From NCBI GenBank assembly GCA_963576565.1, contig OY755042.1:2656112-2720111 (forward strand): 64,000 nt of DNA, written 5' to 3'. This document shows, piece after piece, positions 22,733 through 33,441 of this stretch. The translations under genes were made by a program, and so were the position numbers. The notes beneath the pieces were generated by a model that saw nothing but the letters and a program-made list of their open reading frames with translations, did no database searches and was not told where the DNA came from. The DNA is from Aspidapion aeneum. Its lineage: Eukaryota > Arthropoda > Insecta > Coleoptera > Brentidae. Position 1 is the first letter of the stretch. Every line of letters starts with the position of its first letter.

Positions 22733-24149
22733 GGAAGGGCGAAAAAATATCGAAAAACAAACTATCGAATTAAAATATCGAAAGTACATAATATCGAAAC
22801 TACAAAATATCGAAACTACAAAATATCGAAACTACAAAATATCAAATCACAAAATATCGAAAATACAAAATATCGAAAATACAAAATATCGAAACAACAA
22901 AATATCGAAACAACAAAATGTCGAAAATACAAAATATCGAAAACACAAAATATCGAAAATCAAAAACAGAAAATTTCGGAACCTTCACCTAACCTGACCC
23001 TGACCTAATCTAACTTAACCTAATCTGATATAACCACACGAAAATAGATAGTTTCAAAAACCTAACCTAACAAAACCTAATCAAATCTAACCGAACGGAA
23101 CCGAACGGAACCGAACCGAATCAAACCGAACCAAAGCAAACTGAACCAACAATTTTTTTCAAAAAAAAAACTTTCCTGACTTCTTTCCCGGGATCCTAGA
23201 GGGTGTGAATTCGAACCAAATCGAACCAGACCAAACTAAACCGAACCGAATCAAACCTATCCAAACCTAAACATACCCAATCAAACCTAATTAGCAGTGT
23301 TGTAGTTTAGTTTGGTTAGGTTAGGTTTGGTTCGGTTTCGGTTCAGTTTGGTTCGGTTCGATTCGGTTCAGTTCGGTTCGGATTCACACCCTCTAGGATC
23401 CCGGGACAGAAGTCAGGAAAGTTTTTTTTTTAATTGTTGGTTCAGTTAGCTTTGGTTCGGTTCAGTTCGGTTCGGTTCGTTTCGGATTAGGTTTTGTCAG
23501 GTTAGATTTTTGAAACTTTCTATTTTTATGAGGTTAGGTCAGATAAGTTTTGTTAGATTAGGTTAAGTTACGTCAGGGTCGGGTTAGGTTAAGGTTTCGA
23601 AATTTTCTATTTTTGATTTTCGATATTTTGTATGTTCGATATTTTGTGATTCAATATTTTGTATTTTCGATATTTTGTATTTTCGATATTTTGTATTTTC
23701 GATAATTTGTATTTTCGATATTTTATATTTTCGATATTTTGTGATTCGATATTTTGTAGTTTCGATATTTTGTAGTTTCGATATTTTGTATTTTCGATAT
23801 TTTGTATTTTCGATATTTTGTATTTTCGATATTTTGTATTTTCGATATTTTGTGATTCGATATTTTGTAGTTTCGATATTTTGTAGTTTCGATATTTTGT
23901 ATTTTCGATATTTTGTTTTTTCGATATTTTGTATTTTCGATATTTTGTATTTTCGATATTTTGTATTTTCGATATTTTGTGATTCGATATTTTGTAGTTT
24001 CGATATTTTGTAGTTTCGATATTTTGTGGTTTCGATATTTTGTAGTTTCGATATTTTGTATGTTTTCGATATTTTGTATTTTCGATATTTTGTATTTTCG
24101 ATATTTTGTGTTTTCGATATTTTGTGTTTCGATATTTTTTCGCCCTTCC
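22733..24149. mobile_element. Palindromic element with CAAAATATCGA-repeat arms
   Basis: The ends GGAAGGGCGAAAAAATATCG and its complement at 24130-24149 are inverted. The left arm (to about 22975) is a tandem array of a 16/15-base unit of type CAAAATATCGAAACTA. The right arm (about 23620-24149) is the same unit inverted and roughly twice as long. Inside lie AACCT and AACCG runs and two inverted copies of a core (CTGACTTCTTTCCCGGGATC...GAGGGTGTGAAT) at about 23160-23212 and 23385-23432. No coding sequence is present, and no clean target duplication was found. It is related by core and unit length to 36558-37538. Confidence 0.8.
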
Positions 24150-24629
24150 GTGCTAATGCAAGTTCGTTTTAATTTTTGGGATATTTAGTTTATTAGACGG
24201 TAGTGGTTTATATTTTGTGAAATAAATTAAATTAATGTAATTTTATATGCATTTTAAAGAACTAAAATTAGAAATATATTATGATCATCCTATTGTGTAA
24301 TCCTTTCTGTGTGCAACTTTAATTTCGTGCTGTCAAATTTATACGTTGCCTTCAATCTATCTTTACGCGAGATGCCAAACCTACTCTTTCTTTTAGTCAC
24401 GTGACTTTCAATTTAACTCTCTCGCATATGATCACATGCCTGAAGTAAATCAATCACTACCCCAACAGCATTCGGGTTTTGAACAGTTATTTGGTCGTTC
24501 CATCTAACCAAAACCGTTTTAAAATAGTCCTCGTACTGCATTGCGCGCGCTTTGGGATTTTTCGGACGGTTTTATGACTCTCGAACGGCCTGATGGAACA
24601 CTCCTATAATATGGTGTACGGCCTTAATC
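24150..24629. other. Intron sequence without recognised feature
   Basis: This stretch ends with the 10-bp target duplication (24620-24629, GGCCTTAATC) of the next element. Nothing else is supported. Confidence 0.5.
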
Positions 24630-25983
24630 ATGCCTAGGAAACTCAATGCAATTTGACAGGTCGTTATGGTAAAGTTCTCACTAAGCTCAAAAGAGGCGCT
24701 GTGGACGCGCGTTTGTTCCTTATTCTATTTTTTTGAGAATTATCTGTGATTTAGATTTTTCGTCCCCCTTTTTTTCAGGTACAAAAACCTCTTCCACCGC
24801 AGTTTATTTCGGGTTCATTTTAAATCTATCTTTTTGACTTATGTAGGTAATCTTTGCTGCTGTGACGCATTAAAATTAAATTTTGTTAAATTTGTAACTT
24901 TTTTAATTTTAAATATAAAAGAATAAGAATTTCTAGTTGCTTTTCTGGGTGAAGTGTCTAAAGTTCAGACGAGTATAAAATGCATAGTTTTCCGAGACAT
25001 TTTAAGGTAAGTTTTCTTATTTTCTCATTTGAGGTTAGATTGGCATTTGATAAAATTTGTATTGGTAGTGTCTTTTTAACTTCTTATCGCTTACTTTACG
25101 GAACTCTGAATACAAGTTTCCAATGCCTGATAGGTGCCTTATTTGCCCATCAATTAAGCACAAATTTCGTGTTAATTTTATGTCTATCCCTTTCTTTTGA
25201 TATTAAGTAAAAGGGAGACACATACAAAATTAACACTAAATTTGTGCTTAATTGATGGGTAAACGAGGGATTACCCAGCAGCGTAATGTACTTTGAATAA
25301 ATTTATTCCTTAATTTTAAATCTTTATCTTTCCATAATCTAGTACATATGATTAATGTGGTTATAAGTTGATTTTTTTTATTGTTTTCAGCTTTTGGATG
25401 ATATGTGCGGCCACTGATAAGCTATGTATATACTACTTTGAAACATACCCTACACAACTTACAACCAAGGCGATGAGGTACTTTTAAATCATGTCAGATT
25501 TTTGTCAAGCTGTTAAAAAGTAGATATTTAAGAATGATTCTCTTTACGAACAACTGTTTCATTATTTATTCACTCATCACTCACCAGAAATGTTAAAAGC
25601 AAATTTAAATATGCTAAATAGTGTTTGGTTTTTCATTATATTTTATTTTACCAATCAATTAGACTATGTATTATTTCATTAATAATAATAAAACCTCATT
25701 TAAAAAATGTTTTATTTATTGCACTTTATATATCACTATCAATCTGTTTATATCTTATAAAGACAGTGTATGTCTTTATAAAATATTGACTGATTAAAAA
25801 TTTTAAAAAAACTTTAAAATTAAAGAAAATTTATTATAAAAGGCGATTCAAATTTCCCGCCTTAACTTTTAGTTCGTCACTAAGCTCTGCAGTGGGCGCG
25901 ACAGAGCTAACGACCTGTCAAACAGCCGGAGTTGCCTATCTAATAAAAACTCACTGAACCGCGCCGCAAATCCTTTATCTATG
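24630..25983 (+). mobile_element. 1.35-kb element, copy 1, with TATA-like and intron-like signals
   Basis: It begins ATGCCTAGGAAACTCAATGC and ends CAAATCCTTTATCTATG, flanked by GCCTTAATC at 24621-24629 and 25984-25992. Inside are TATAAAA (24974-24980), a donor-like AAG/GTAAGT at 25006/25007, and an acceptor-like TTGTTTTCAG ending at 25390. A ~47-bp-arm hairpin lies between them (25146-25193 with 25210-25259). AATAAA signals occur at 25297 and 25689. No long ORF exists. Copy 2 at 31798-33184 is nearly identical and keeps all these signals. A 9-11 bp duplication suggests a Mutator-like non-autonomous element. Confidence 0.85.
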
Positions 25984-26570
25984 GCCTTAATCGGGGTTTG
26001 CTAAAAGGGCGCGCCGTGTGCCTAGTCACTAGACAAAAAATGGTCTCCCCACTACTACTACCTCCTTCAATATTAGCATCTTATTCAATAACAATATGTA
26101 TAGCGAATGTGTTTAAAGTAATGTCCCCATCTTGTGTATATTAACTCGCATGATTCGCATTTATAAACGAACCAACAACAAAATTTGCATAATAAATCAG
26201 AGGTACGACCAGCGATTGTCACTTGTTACCAATTATGGCACCATGACGTAATTTTTAGTATTCAGAACCCACTTTAGTAGATCCCAAGTCTCAATGTCGC
26301 GGATCTCTTGAATTATTTCGGATAGTGTTTACGCGAGACTCGTGGAATTTGTTTGGTTACTTTAGTGGCTTGGTTATTTAGTGTACCAAAACTTGCAGCA
26401 GTTCTGTTTTTTTAATAGTTTTGGTTGTAATAAGGTGCGATATTTGTGTTTATCTTTCAAAAAATACATTCCCAAATTGTGACAACTTGCTTCAACAGAT
26501 ATTAAAGAGTCCGCAAAATTCTTTAAAATTAAATAAATTGACTAAATTTTAAATTTTAAAACAATGAAGA
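25984..26570. other. Intron sequence without recognised feature
   Basis: Apart from the target duplication at 25984-25992 I see no gene, RNA or repeat boundary. Confidence 0.5.
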
Positions 26571-27191
26571 TAGCGAAGCACCCAAAAAAACGGTCACAAA
26601 TAAGAGCGACAAAATTAATTTTTCCACAACTAATTCACGACTAATTAGCGGCAAATTATCCACCATATTCGATTTCGATACGTCATGTCTAAAGCCATTT
26701 TTACGAGGGTGCTTCGCTAACTTCATATGAAGTAAGCGAAGCACCCAAAAAAAGGGTAAAAAATAAGAGCGACAAAATAAATTTTTACACAACTAATTCA
26801 CGACTACTTAGCGGCAAATTATCCACTATATTCGATTTCGATACGTCATGTCTATAGCCATTTTTACGAGGGTGCTTCGATAACTTCATATACAGTTAGC
26901 AAAGCACCCTAAAAACGGTCAAAAATAAGAGCGACAAAATAAATTTTTCCACAACTAATTCACGACTAATTAACGGCAAATTACCCACCTAGTAGCGATT
27001 CGATTTGCGATGGGTGCTAAAATATAAAGTTAGCGAAGAACCCAAAAAAACGGTCAAAAATAAGAGCGACAAAATTAATTTTTCCACAACTAATTCACGA
27101 CTAATTAGCAGCAAATTATCCACCATATTCGATTTGGATACGTCATGTCTAAAGCCATTTTTTCGAGGGTGCTTCGCTAACTTCATATGAA
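26571..27191. repeat. Tandem array of ~162-bp units with inverted unit ends
   Basis: Four units start with GCGAAGCACCC or variants at 26573, 26735, 26899 and 27033. The spacings are 162, 164 and 134; the third unit carries a deletion. Each unit opens with GCGAAGCACCC and closes with GGGTGCTTCGC, so every monomer is itself bounded by a short inverted repeat. The interior holds CACAACTAATTCACGACTAA and GGCAAATTATCCACCATATT. It may be a MITE amplified in tandem. Confidence 0.82.
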
Positions 27192-27479
27192 TGGAATGGC
27201 CCTGTGTTACATGTTAAACAAAAATTATAATAATTTTCCTGTGATAAAAATTATAGTATTGCATTTGTAAATAGTTGCTTTATTTCGTTTTAAGAAAGTT
27301 TTTTGAAAATCTTTGTCCGTGCAATTATTATACATGGTGAAAGTAAAGAGTTCCTAAATTGACAAAATTCAAGGAAAATTTATACTATATTATAACTTAT
27401 GTAACACAAAACTTTATAGGCTCTTTGTTTGTGTGTTAAATTAGGACGTAAAATAATAGTTTAAAATTATGGATTTAGA

Positions 27480-27870
27480 AAATTTAACAAATTATTAATT
27501 TTACAAAATTTTGAGTGAAAATTTTTTTATTTTTTGTGATAATGAAGCTATAGAATGTTTGCTTTGCCAATTAAATATTCCAGAAAAAGACCTTGCTCCA
27601 TTTTCTGAAAAATTACGCATGTTTTGTAACAAACTATATGTTAAATTCTAGAATATCGCCAAAATTTTTTCAACCAAATGCCTTATGGTTAAGTCAGCCA
27701 TTTTCCGTAAATAAAGAATTGAAGAGCAATATTCTGCATGTTTGGAGGATCCATTGCCTCCTATTTCACCATCATTTTTAAGTTTATCTGAACTTCAAAA
27801 AAGAAGGAAAACAGAGTACCTTACAGAATACCCGCAGGACCATAGCAAATTTGTTGCAAAATAACCTAAT
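27480..27870 (+). pseudogene. Decayed coding fragment of unknown family
   Basis: Across two or three frames the + strand reads ECLLCQLNIPEKDLAPFSEK, then LEDPLPPISPSFLSLSELQK and RRKTEYLTEY, with intervening stops near 27645 and 27715. The string PLPPxSPSFxxLSxxQKRRKT has the compositional look of a real protein. I have an impression of similar text in uncharacterised arthropod transposon-linked proteins, but I cannot name the family. No start, end or target duplication is evident. Confidence 0.35.
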
Positions 27871-28418
27871 ATTAAAATTTCACCACCATCTTAAATATTT
27901 ATGAAATGTGAGATGTGACATTAAATTTGTTAAGTATTGTGGCTTTCCAAAATGACAGTTATAAAAATTGGACAATTTTTTTTTAAGAAGACTCATTTTT
28001 GGTGACCACCCTATAAAAAAAACTTCAAGCTCCTGCAAACCAAACCAAAAAATTTTCAATAAAATTAGGTGATATTTAAGTAAAGTTTTGGGCATTTGAA
28101 AAAAATATGTTTTTGTAAAACACACTATACTTTTGGGTCGCCCTATATATGGTTTAAGTTATGCAAAGCGACTAATTTTTTCAAATATAAGGCGTCAGTT
28201 TTTATGCAATATTGCGGTGTATAAAAGTCATTCCTAAGTTTTCCACCTTCAAAGTAACAAGTAAAAAACCTCATGTCCAACCGTTCCTGTAAACCCGTTC
28301 CACTTTGCGCCATGGTGCCAAATCGTTAAAGCTGCGTCAGATCTAGGAAAATTTTTGCGACCTTATTGGTGAAAGCGTCTGTACATGTATTTTATATGTT
28401 TTTTTTTTTAATTTTTAG

Positions 28419-28605
28419 GGAACTTACGGGAAAACCCAGCCGCTCTCGAAATCGCGATCGTATCAAAACTCCGGGCATCCAGATTCTGGTTTTATTACAT
28501 CAACACCAGCTCCCTCTGTCGGAAAACGTCCGTTTAACAACAACCTAACAGAATTAGACAATCTATTGGAGGACTTGAGCAACAGCAGATACGCTAATAT
28601 GCCAG
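28419..28605 (+). CDS. Pax: Paxillin exon carrying LD2
   Basis: This exon has 62 codons plus one base. The acceptor is a long T tract ending in AG at 28417-28418, and the donor is GTAAGA at 28606. It starts [18 protein letters not shown] and ends with [16 protein letters not shown], which matches the paxillin LD2 consensus (LxxLDxLLxxLxx). In vertebrates LD2 and LD4 are the docking sites for FAK and vinculin, and LD4 also for the GIT-PIX complex. Ser/Tyr residues in the upstream segment could be phosphorylation sites, but no SH2-type YxxP site is obvious here. It enters in phase 0 and leaves in phase 1, which fits the next exon. About 28 kb of intron precede it. Confidence 0.93.
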
Positions 28606-28770
28606 GTAAGATAAATAGTTCATCAATATTTAACGCAGATGGCGCTAGGCTCGCTACAAGAGTCACTGCGGAGCACAGTGTTTCAGAAACACAATCTTGG
28701 TAAAAAATATTTATATCATAACAAAAACATTTCATGTAAAAAAAAGCCAAGTATGCGAAAATGGCATTCC

Positions 28771-29014
28771 GTAAAAAGAATTGAGATAAAAGTAAAGCCA
28801 AGTTTTCCAATACAAATTTCAAAATGAAAGGTTCTTACTAGTTTACTTTGCTATTACAGCCAAACTTCTTTATGTTCAATTTAGCACTGTGCCTAAGAGT
28901 CATTTACAGCCGTAATAGCCAAGTTTAGAAAAATATTTCCAAACTAGTAAGAACCTTTCATTTTGAAATTTGTATTGGAAAACTTGGCTTTACTTTTATC
29001 TCAATTCTTTTTAC
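28771..29014. repeat. 74-bp-arm inverted repeat just after the LD2 exon
   Basis: The arms at 28771-28844 and 28941-29014 are complementary with no mismatch that I can see, separated by 96 bases. They begin 165 bases after the LD2 exon donor, so the pre-mRNA could form a long hairpin. There are no obvious terminal duplications. Confidence 0.85.
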
Positions 29015-29139
29015 AAAACGTTTTTGTTATGATTTCACTTCTTTTTTAAAGGAATTGGATAATACTTAATTTTTAAAGTAGTAAAATATGCGGAGTATTG
29101 TTCAAAACTTTTGCAATGCCTCACTTAAATTTTTGAGAT

Positions 29140-30215
29140 TTTTTAATTTTTTTCCATGGTTTTATCGTAGTTCTTATCAGCCTTCCAAAGCTCAGCTCTC
29201 TAGCGTTTCTGAAAGTGCACAATGTTACTTTTACATAACTTTACATGTGTAGGGGAGGGAAATAAATTAAAATTGTCCTGTTTTTAAATTTTGTCCTATA
29301 GTTTTATCATAGTTCCTATCAGTCTTCCAATGCTCAGCTCACTAGCGTTTCTGGAAGTGGGTAATGTTACTTTTACATAACTTTACATTTATAGGGGAGG
29401 AGAGTAAATGAAAATATTGGACTTTTTAAATTTTTTCCCATGGTTTTATCATAATTTCTATCAGCATTCCAATGCTCAGCTCTTTAGCATTTCTGGAAGT
29501 GGGCAATGTTAGTTTTATATAAATTTACATTTATAGGAGAGGGAAGTAAATTAAAATGTTGGTGTTTTTAAATTTTTTCATATAGTTTTATCATATTGTC
29601 TTTCAGTCTTAAAAAGTTCAGCTCTCTAGCGTTTCTGGAAGTGGGCAGTGTTACTTTTACATAACTTTACATTAATAGGGGAAGGAAGTAAATTAGAATT
29701 TTGGGGTGGTTTAATTTTTTTTTATAACTTTATCATAGTTACTATCGGTCTTCCAAAGCTCAGCTCTCTAGTATGTCTGGAAGTAGGCAATGTTAATTTT
29801 ACATAACTTTACATTTATAGGGGAGGGACGTAAATTATAATTTTGGTGTTTTTAAATTTTTTCCTATAGTTTTATCATAGTTCCTATCAGTCTGCCAAAG
29901 CTCAACTATCTAGCATTTCTGGAAGTGGGCGATGCTACTTTTATATAACTTTCAATGTATAGGGGAGGGGAGTAAATTAAAATTTTGGGGTTTTTGGATT
30001 TTTTCCTATAGTTTTATCATAGTTCCTATCAGTCTGCCAAAGCTCAACTCTCTAGTATTTCTGGAAGTGGGCGATGCTACTTTTATATAACTTTAAATGT
30101 ATAGGGGAGGGGAGTAAATTAAAATTTTGGGGTTTTTTGATTTTTCCCAGTGGTTTGGTCATAATTTCTATCAGTCTGCCAAATTTCAGCTTTGTAGCAT
30201 GTCTGGAAGTACAGT
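29140..30215. repeat. Minisatellite with exact 142-bp period
   Basis: The landmark CTGGAAGT (first copy CTGAAAGT) occurs at 29209, 29351, 29493, 29635, 29777, 29919, 30061 and 30203, every interval being 142. Each unit contains TTATCATAGTTCCTATCAGT, CTCAGCTCTCTAG and TATAGGGGAGGG. Units differ by substitutions but almost no net indels. It lies in the intron between the LD2 and LD3 exons. Confidence 0.93.
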
Positions 30216-30718
30216 AGAATATTGATGATCTATACATGAGTGAGTGAGTCAGTGAGTGAGTGGCAATTTCGACGTTTTTTGAAATTTCGTAACTACTTTA
30301 CTACTTTATGGAATTCCAAGAAACGGGGAGGGGTTGTTAACTCCATGGTGATCTACGACTGTGCAAAGTTTGAGATTCGTAGCTCATTCCGAAGTAGAGT
30401 TTTAGGTAGGTCAAATATCGGCTGAAATGTTTCCAGAAAAGATGGTTACGGCGCGCGAACTTGGCGAGGCACTGCCGTGCCCTCAGATCAGATATTTCAA
30501 GTAGCAATATTTAATGTTCCCACATTTACTGTGCGCATTGTGTAGGGAGAAAGTACTTTCGTCAGTAAATAAAATTTTACTGACAAAATTTTCATCCTGA
30601 TTTGCACAATCCATAATTTACCGTTTGCAAAATCCCCATGTAGTTGCTTTTATCTGGGACACCCTGTATATTCTATTATTTGAAACAACTATGTATTTTG
30701 TTATTTCTTGTTACACAG

Positions 30719-30902
30719 AAACTGCTCGCAACGGCACGGCCTCTCCAGGCGTTAATGAAAACTACTACCAAAACGGTACAATGTCATCTGGAGGTCGCAG
30801 TCCTGGCCCTTATTCCTCATCTCGACCGGGCAGTGCACAAGGCACTCTAGTACGACCATCGGTAGACAGTTTACTTGAGGAACTCAATCAGGCCCAACCA
30901 GG
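30719..30902 (+). CDS. Pax: Paxillin exon carrying an LD3-like motif
   Basis: The acceptor ends ACACAG at 30713-30718 and the donor is GTAAGT at 30903. The first two bases complete a Glu codon begun by the LD2 exon, and the last two start a Gly codon completed by the exon at 34611. The translation runs through a Ser/Gly/Asn-rich linker (ARNGTASPGVNENYYQNG) to RPSVDSLLEELNQAQP. That matches the LD3 region of vertebrate paxillin, which reads PSVESLLDEL. The linker is low complexity and presumably disordered. The in-frame acceptor, donor and phase agreement on both sides support a real internal exon. Confidence 0.92.
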
Positions 30903-31129
30903 GTAAGTTGATACAAGATAACAATTTTATTCTTATGAAACTGTTCATATTTTTTCTAAGCTTTGTTTATACAGAAACATAGCATGACATAAAATAAAAG
31001 CTTGGTCCAATCCCAGTTTGACTTTCGCGTACGAGATTTTGGAACTTTCAGCTGAATTGAATGAACAGGTGCAGGACTTTCCTGCTCTGTACAAAAAAAA
31101 AGGCAAGGATTCTTTATCCATCTAAAAGA

Positions 31130-31516
31130 AACCAAGTTAAAAATCCAGCGAAAAACAGGTTTCCTGCACAGGAGTGGGAAGTTGAGAATTCACATTTCTT
31201 GTTGGTTGAAGGCACTAATCAACCATTAAGTTATTTATTTCTACAAGCAAAGCATTTTAATTTTATTTAAAATAACAAATTTTTTTTATACTTAGGTTGT
31301 TTTCATTTTTTGGAATAAAAATTAATTTAAAAAATTTCATTTCAAATAATGGAAATAACTTAAATATAATTTTTTTTTGTTATTTTAAATAAAATTAAAA
31401 TGCTTTGATTGTAGAAATATATAACTTAATGGTTGATTAGTGCCTTCAACCAACAAAAAATGTGAATTCTCAACTTCCCACTCCTGCGCAGGAAACCTAT
31501 TTTTCGCTGGATTTTC
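31130..31516. repeat. Inverted repeat with ~145-bp arms
   Basis: The left arm (about 31130-31290) and right arm (about 31360-31516) are complementary with a few differences. Shared strings include CAACTTCCCACTCCTG on the right against CAGGAGTGGGAAGTTG on the left, and GGTTGAAGGCACTAATCAAC. It is in the intron between the LD3 and LD4 exons. No ORF is present. Confidence 0.8.
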
Positions 31517-31797
31517 ATCTAGTATTAGCAACTATTTGAACCCTCGCATTAGCTTTCAGGGGGTGTGAGTGTCTTTTGAAGGTTTTTGAAAGCTGATGAT
31601 AGGTCTAAGGTAAACTAGAAATGTGTGTTTTACATACAATTTTTCCGCGCGTTCTACTGCGCCTGTCTGCAATCCTTGTATTTCAGAAGAGTCCGAAACC
31701 AGTTTAGGTTGCTTGATGGAACGGCAAACTGACTGTCCGAGAACAGTACAACGTCGACCTGGAACGCAAACAGGATTTTTCGTACCGTTTTATAACC

Positions 31798-33184
31798 ATG
31801 CCTAGGAAACTCAATGCAATTTGACAGGTCGTTAGGTTAAAGTTCTCACTAAGCTCACAAGAGGCGCTGCGGTCGCGCGTTTGTTCCTTATTCTATTTTT
31901 TTTTGAGAATTATTTCTGGTTTGGATTTTTCGTCCCCCTTTTTTTCAGGTAGAAAAACCTCTTCCACCGCATTTGATTTCGGGTTCATTTTAAATCTATC
32001 TTTTTGGCTTATGTAGGTAATCTTTGCTGCTGTGACGCATTAAAATTAAATTTTGTTAAATTTGTAACTTTTGCAATTTTAAATATAAAAGAATAAAAAT
32101 TTCTAGTTGCTTTTCTGAGTGAAGTGTCTAAAGTTCAGACGAGTATAAAATGCATAGTTTTCCGAGACATTTTAAGGTAAGTTTTCTTATTTTCTCATTT
32201 GAGGTTAGATTGGCATTTGTTAAAATTTGTATTGGTAGTGTCTTTTTAACTTCTTATCGCTTACTTTACGGAACTCTGAATACAGGTTTCCAATGCCTGA
32301 TATGTGCTTGATTTGCCCATCAATTAAGCACAAATTTAGTGTTAATTTTATGTCTATCCCTTTCTTTTGATATTAAGTAAAAGGGAGACACATTCAAAAT
32401 TAACACTAAATTTGTGCTTAATTGATGGATAAACGAGGGATTACTCAGCAGCGTAATGTACTTTGAATAAATTTATTCCTTAATTTTAAATCTTTATCTT
32501 TCCATAATCTAGTACCTATGATTAATGTGGTTATAAGTTGATTTTTTTTATTGTTTTCAGCTTTTGGATGTTATGTGCGACCACTGATAAGCTATGTATA
32601 TACTACTTTGAAACATACCCTACACAACTTACAATCAAGGCGAGGAAGTACTTTTAAATCATGTCAGATTTTCGTCAAGCCGTTAAAAAGTAGACATTTA
32701 AGAATGATTCTCTTCACGAACAACTGTTTCATTATTTATTCACTCATCACTCACCAGAAATGTTAAAAGCAAATTTAAATATGCTAGATAGTGTTTGGTT
32801 TTTCATTATATTTTATTTCACCAATCAATTAGACTATGTATTATTTCATCAATAATTAGTCGTTAATTTGTAGCTTTTTTTATAATAATAAAAACTTATT
32901 TAAAAAATGTTTTATTTATTGCACTTTATATATCATTTTCAATCTGTTTATATCTTATAAAGACAGTGTATGTCTTTATAAAATATAACTGATTAAAAAT
33001 TTAAAAAAAAAACTTTAAAATTAAAGAAAATTTATTATAAAAGGCGATTCAAATTTCCCGCCTTAACTTTTAGTTCATCACTAAGCTCTGCAGTGGGCGC
33101 CACAGAGCTAACGACCTGTCAAACAGCCGGAGTTGCCTATCTAATAAAAACTCACTGAACCGCGCCGCAAATCCTTTATCTATG
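31798..33184 (+). mobile_element. 1.39-kb element, copy 2
   Basis: This is nearly identical to 24630-25983 along its whole length and has the same ends (ATGCCTAGGAAACTCAATGC; TTTATCTATG). It is flanked by GTTTTATAACC at 31787-31797 and 33184-33194, where the first G of the right copy may be the element's last base. It retains the TATA-like motif (about 32144), the donor-like GTAAGT at 32177, the acceptor-like CAG at 32560 and the internal hairpin. It differs by small indels, for example a 30-base insertion near 32855. The high identity indicates recent activity. Confidence 0.87.
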
Positions 33185-33350
33185 TTTTATAACCGTCCCA
33201 CGCTTTGATGGAACGAAACTTATATCTATTACAATCTGCATAGATACAACCTTATCACGAAACGAGAAGTCCGAAATTTTGTTTCTTTTCCCTGAATGAA
33301 CCGCAATCTTGAATGGAGTTTTAGATTTTACCGATAGTTTTATTTTTTAG

Positions 33351-33441
33351 AAATATGATCTACAGCGGTCCTAAAAAAGTCGTGATCACCGTGAAAGAGA
33401 CAAAAACCGAAACTGGTTTTCCTGGCGAAACAGAACTTTGA
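33351..33441 (+). pseudogene. Truncated duplicate of the paxillin LD4 exon with in-frame stop
   Basis: From a TTTTTTAG acceptor-like site ending at 33350, the sequence matches the LD4 exon (34611 onward) almost base for base for about 88 bases. That covers [19 protein letters not shown] and on to the shared GETEL. It then departs and runs into TGA at 33439-33441, before the LD4 motif itself. There is no donor after the homology. If spliced from the LD3 exon it would enter in frame and end the protein before LD4, LD5 and the LIM domains. A dead partial exon duplication is the simplest reading; an alternative terminal exon is possible. Near-identity implies a recent duplication or gene conversion. 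Confidence 0.8.

Noticed and set aside
22731..24150. CRISPR-like array of short regular repeats
   Set aside because: The units are contiguous tandem copies without unique spacers, arranged as an inverted pair in an insect genome; there are no cas genes.
22724..24160. 9-bp target duplication around the first palindromic element
   Set aside because: The flanks CAAAAATAT and GTGCTAATG do not match; boundaries rest on the inverted ends only.
23675..24188. Open frames rich in Phe/Asp/Tyr/Arg in the palindromic element arm
   Set aside because: They are produced by the 16-base repeat CAAAATATCGA and its complement; the opposite arm gives similar artefacts.
24980..25415. A spliced 17-codon peptide gene in the 1.35-kb element
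   Set aside because: The ATG overlaps the TATA-like motif, so a transcript from that motif would start downstream of it; kept only as a note on splice-like signals.
28463..28822. 119-codon minus-strand ORF over the LD2 exon
   Set aside because: It is the antisense shadow of the paxillin exon and its intron start.
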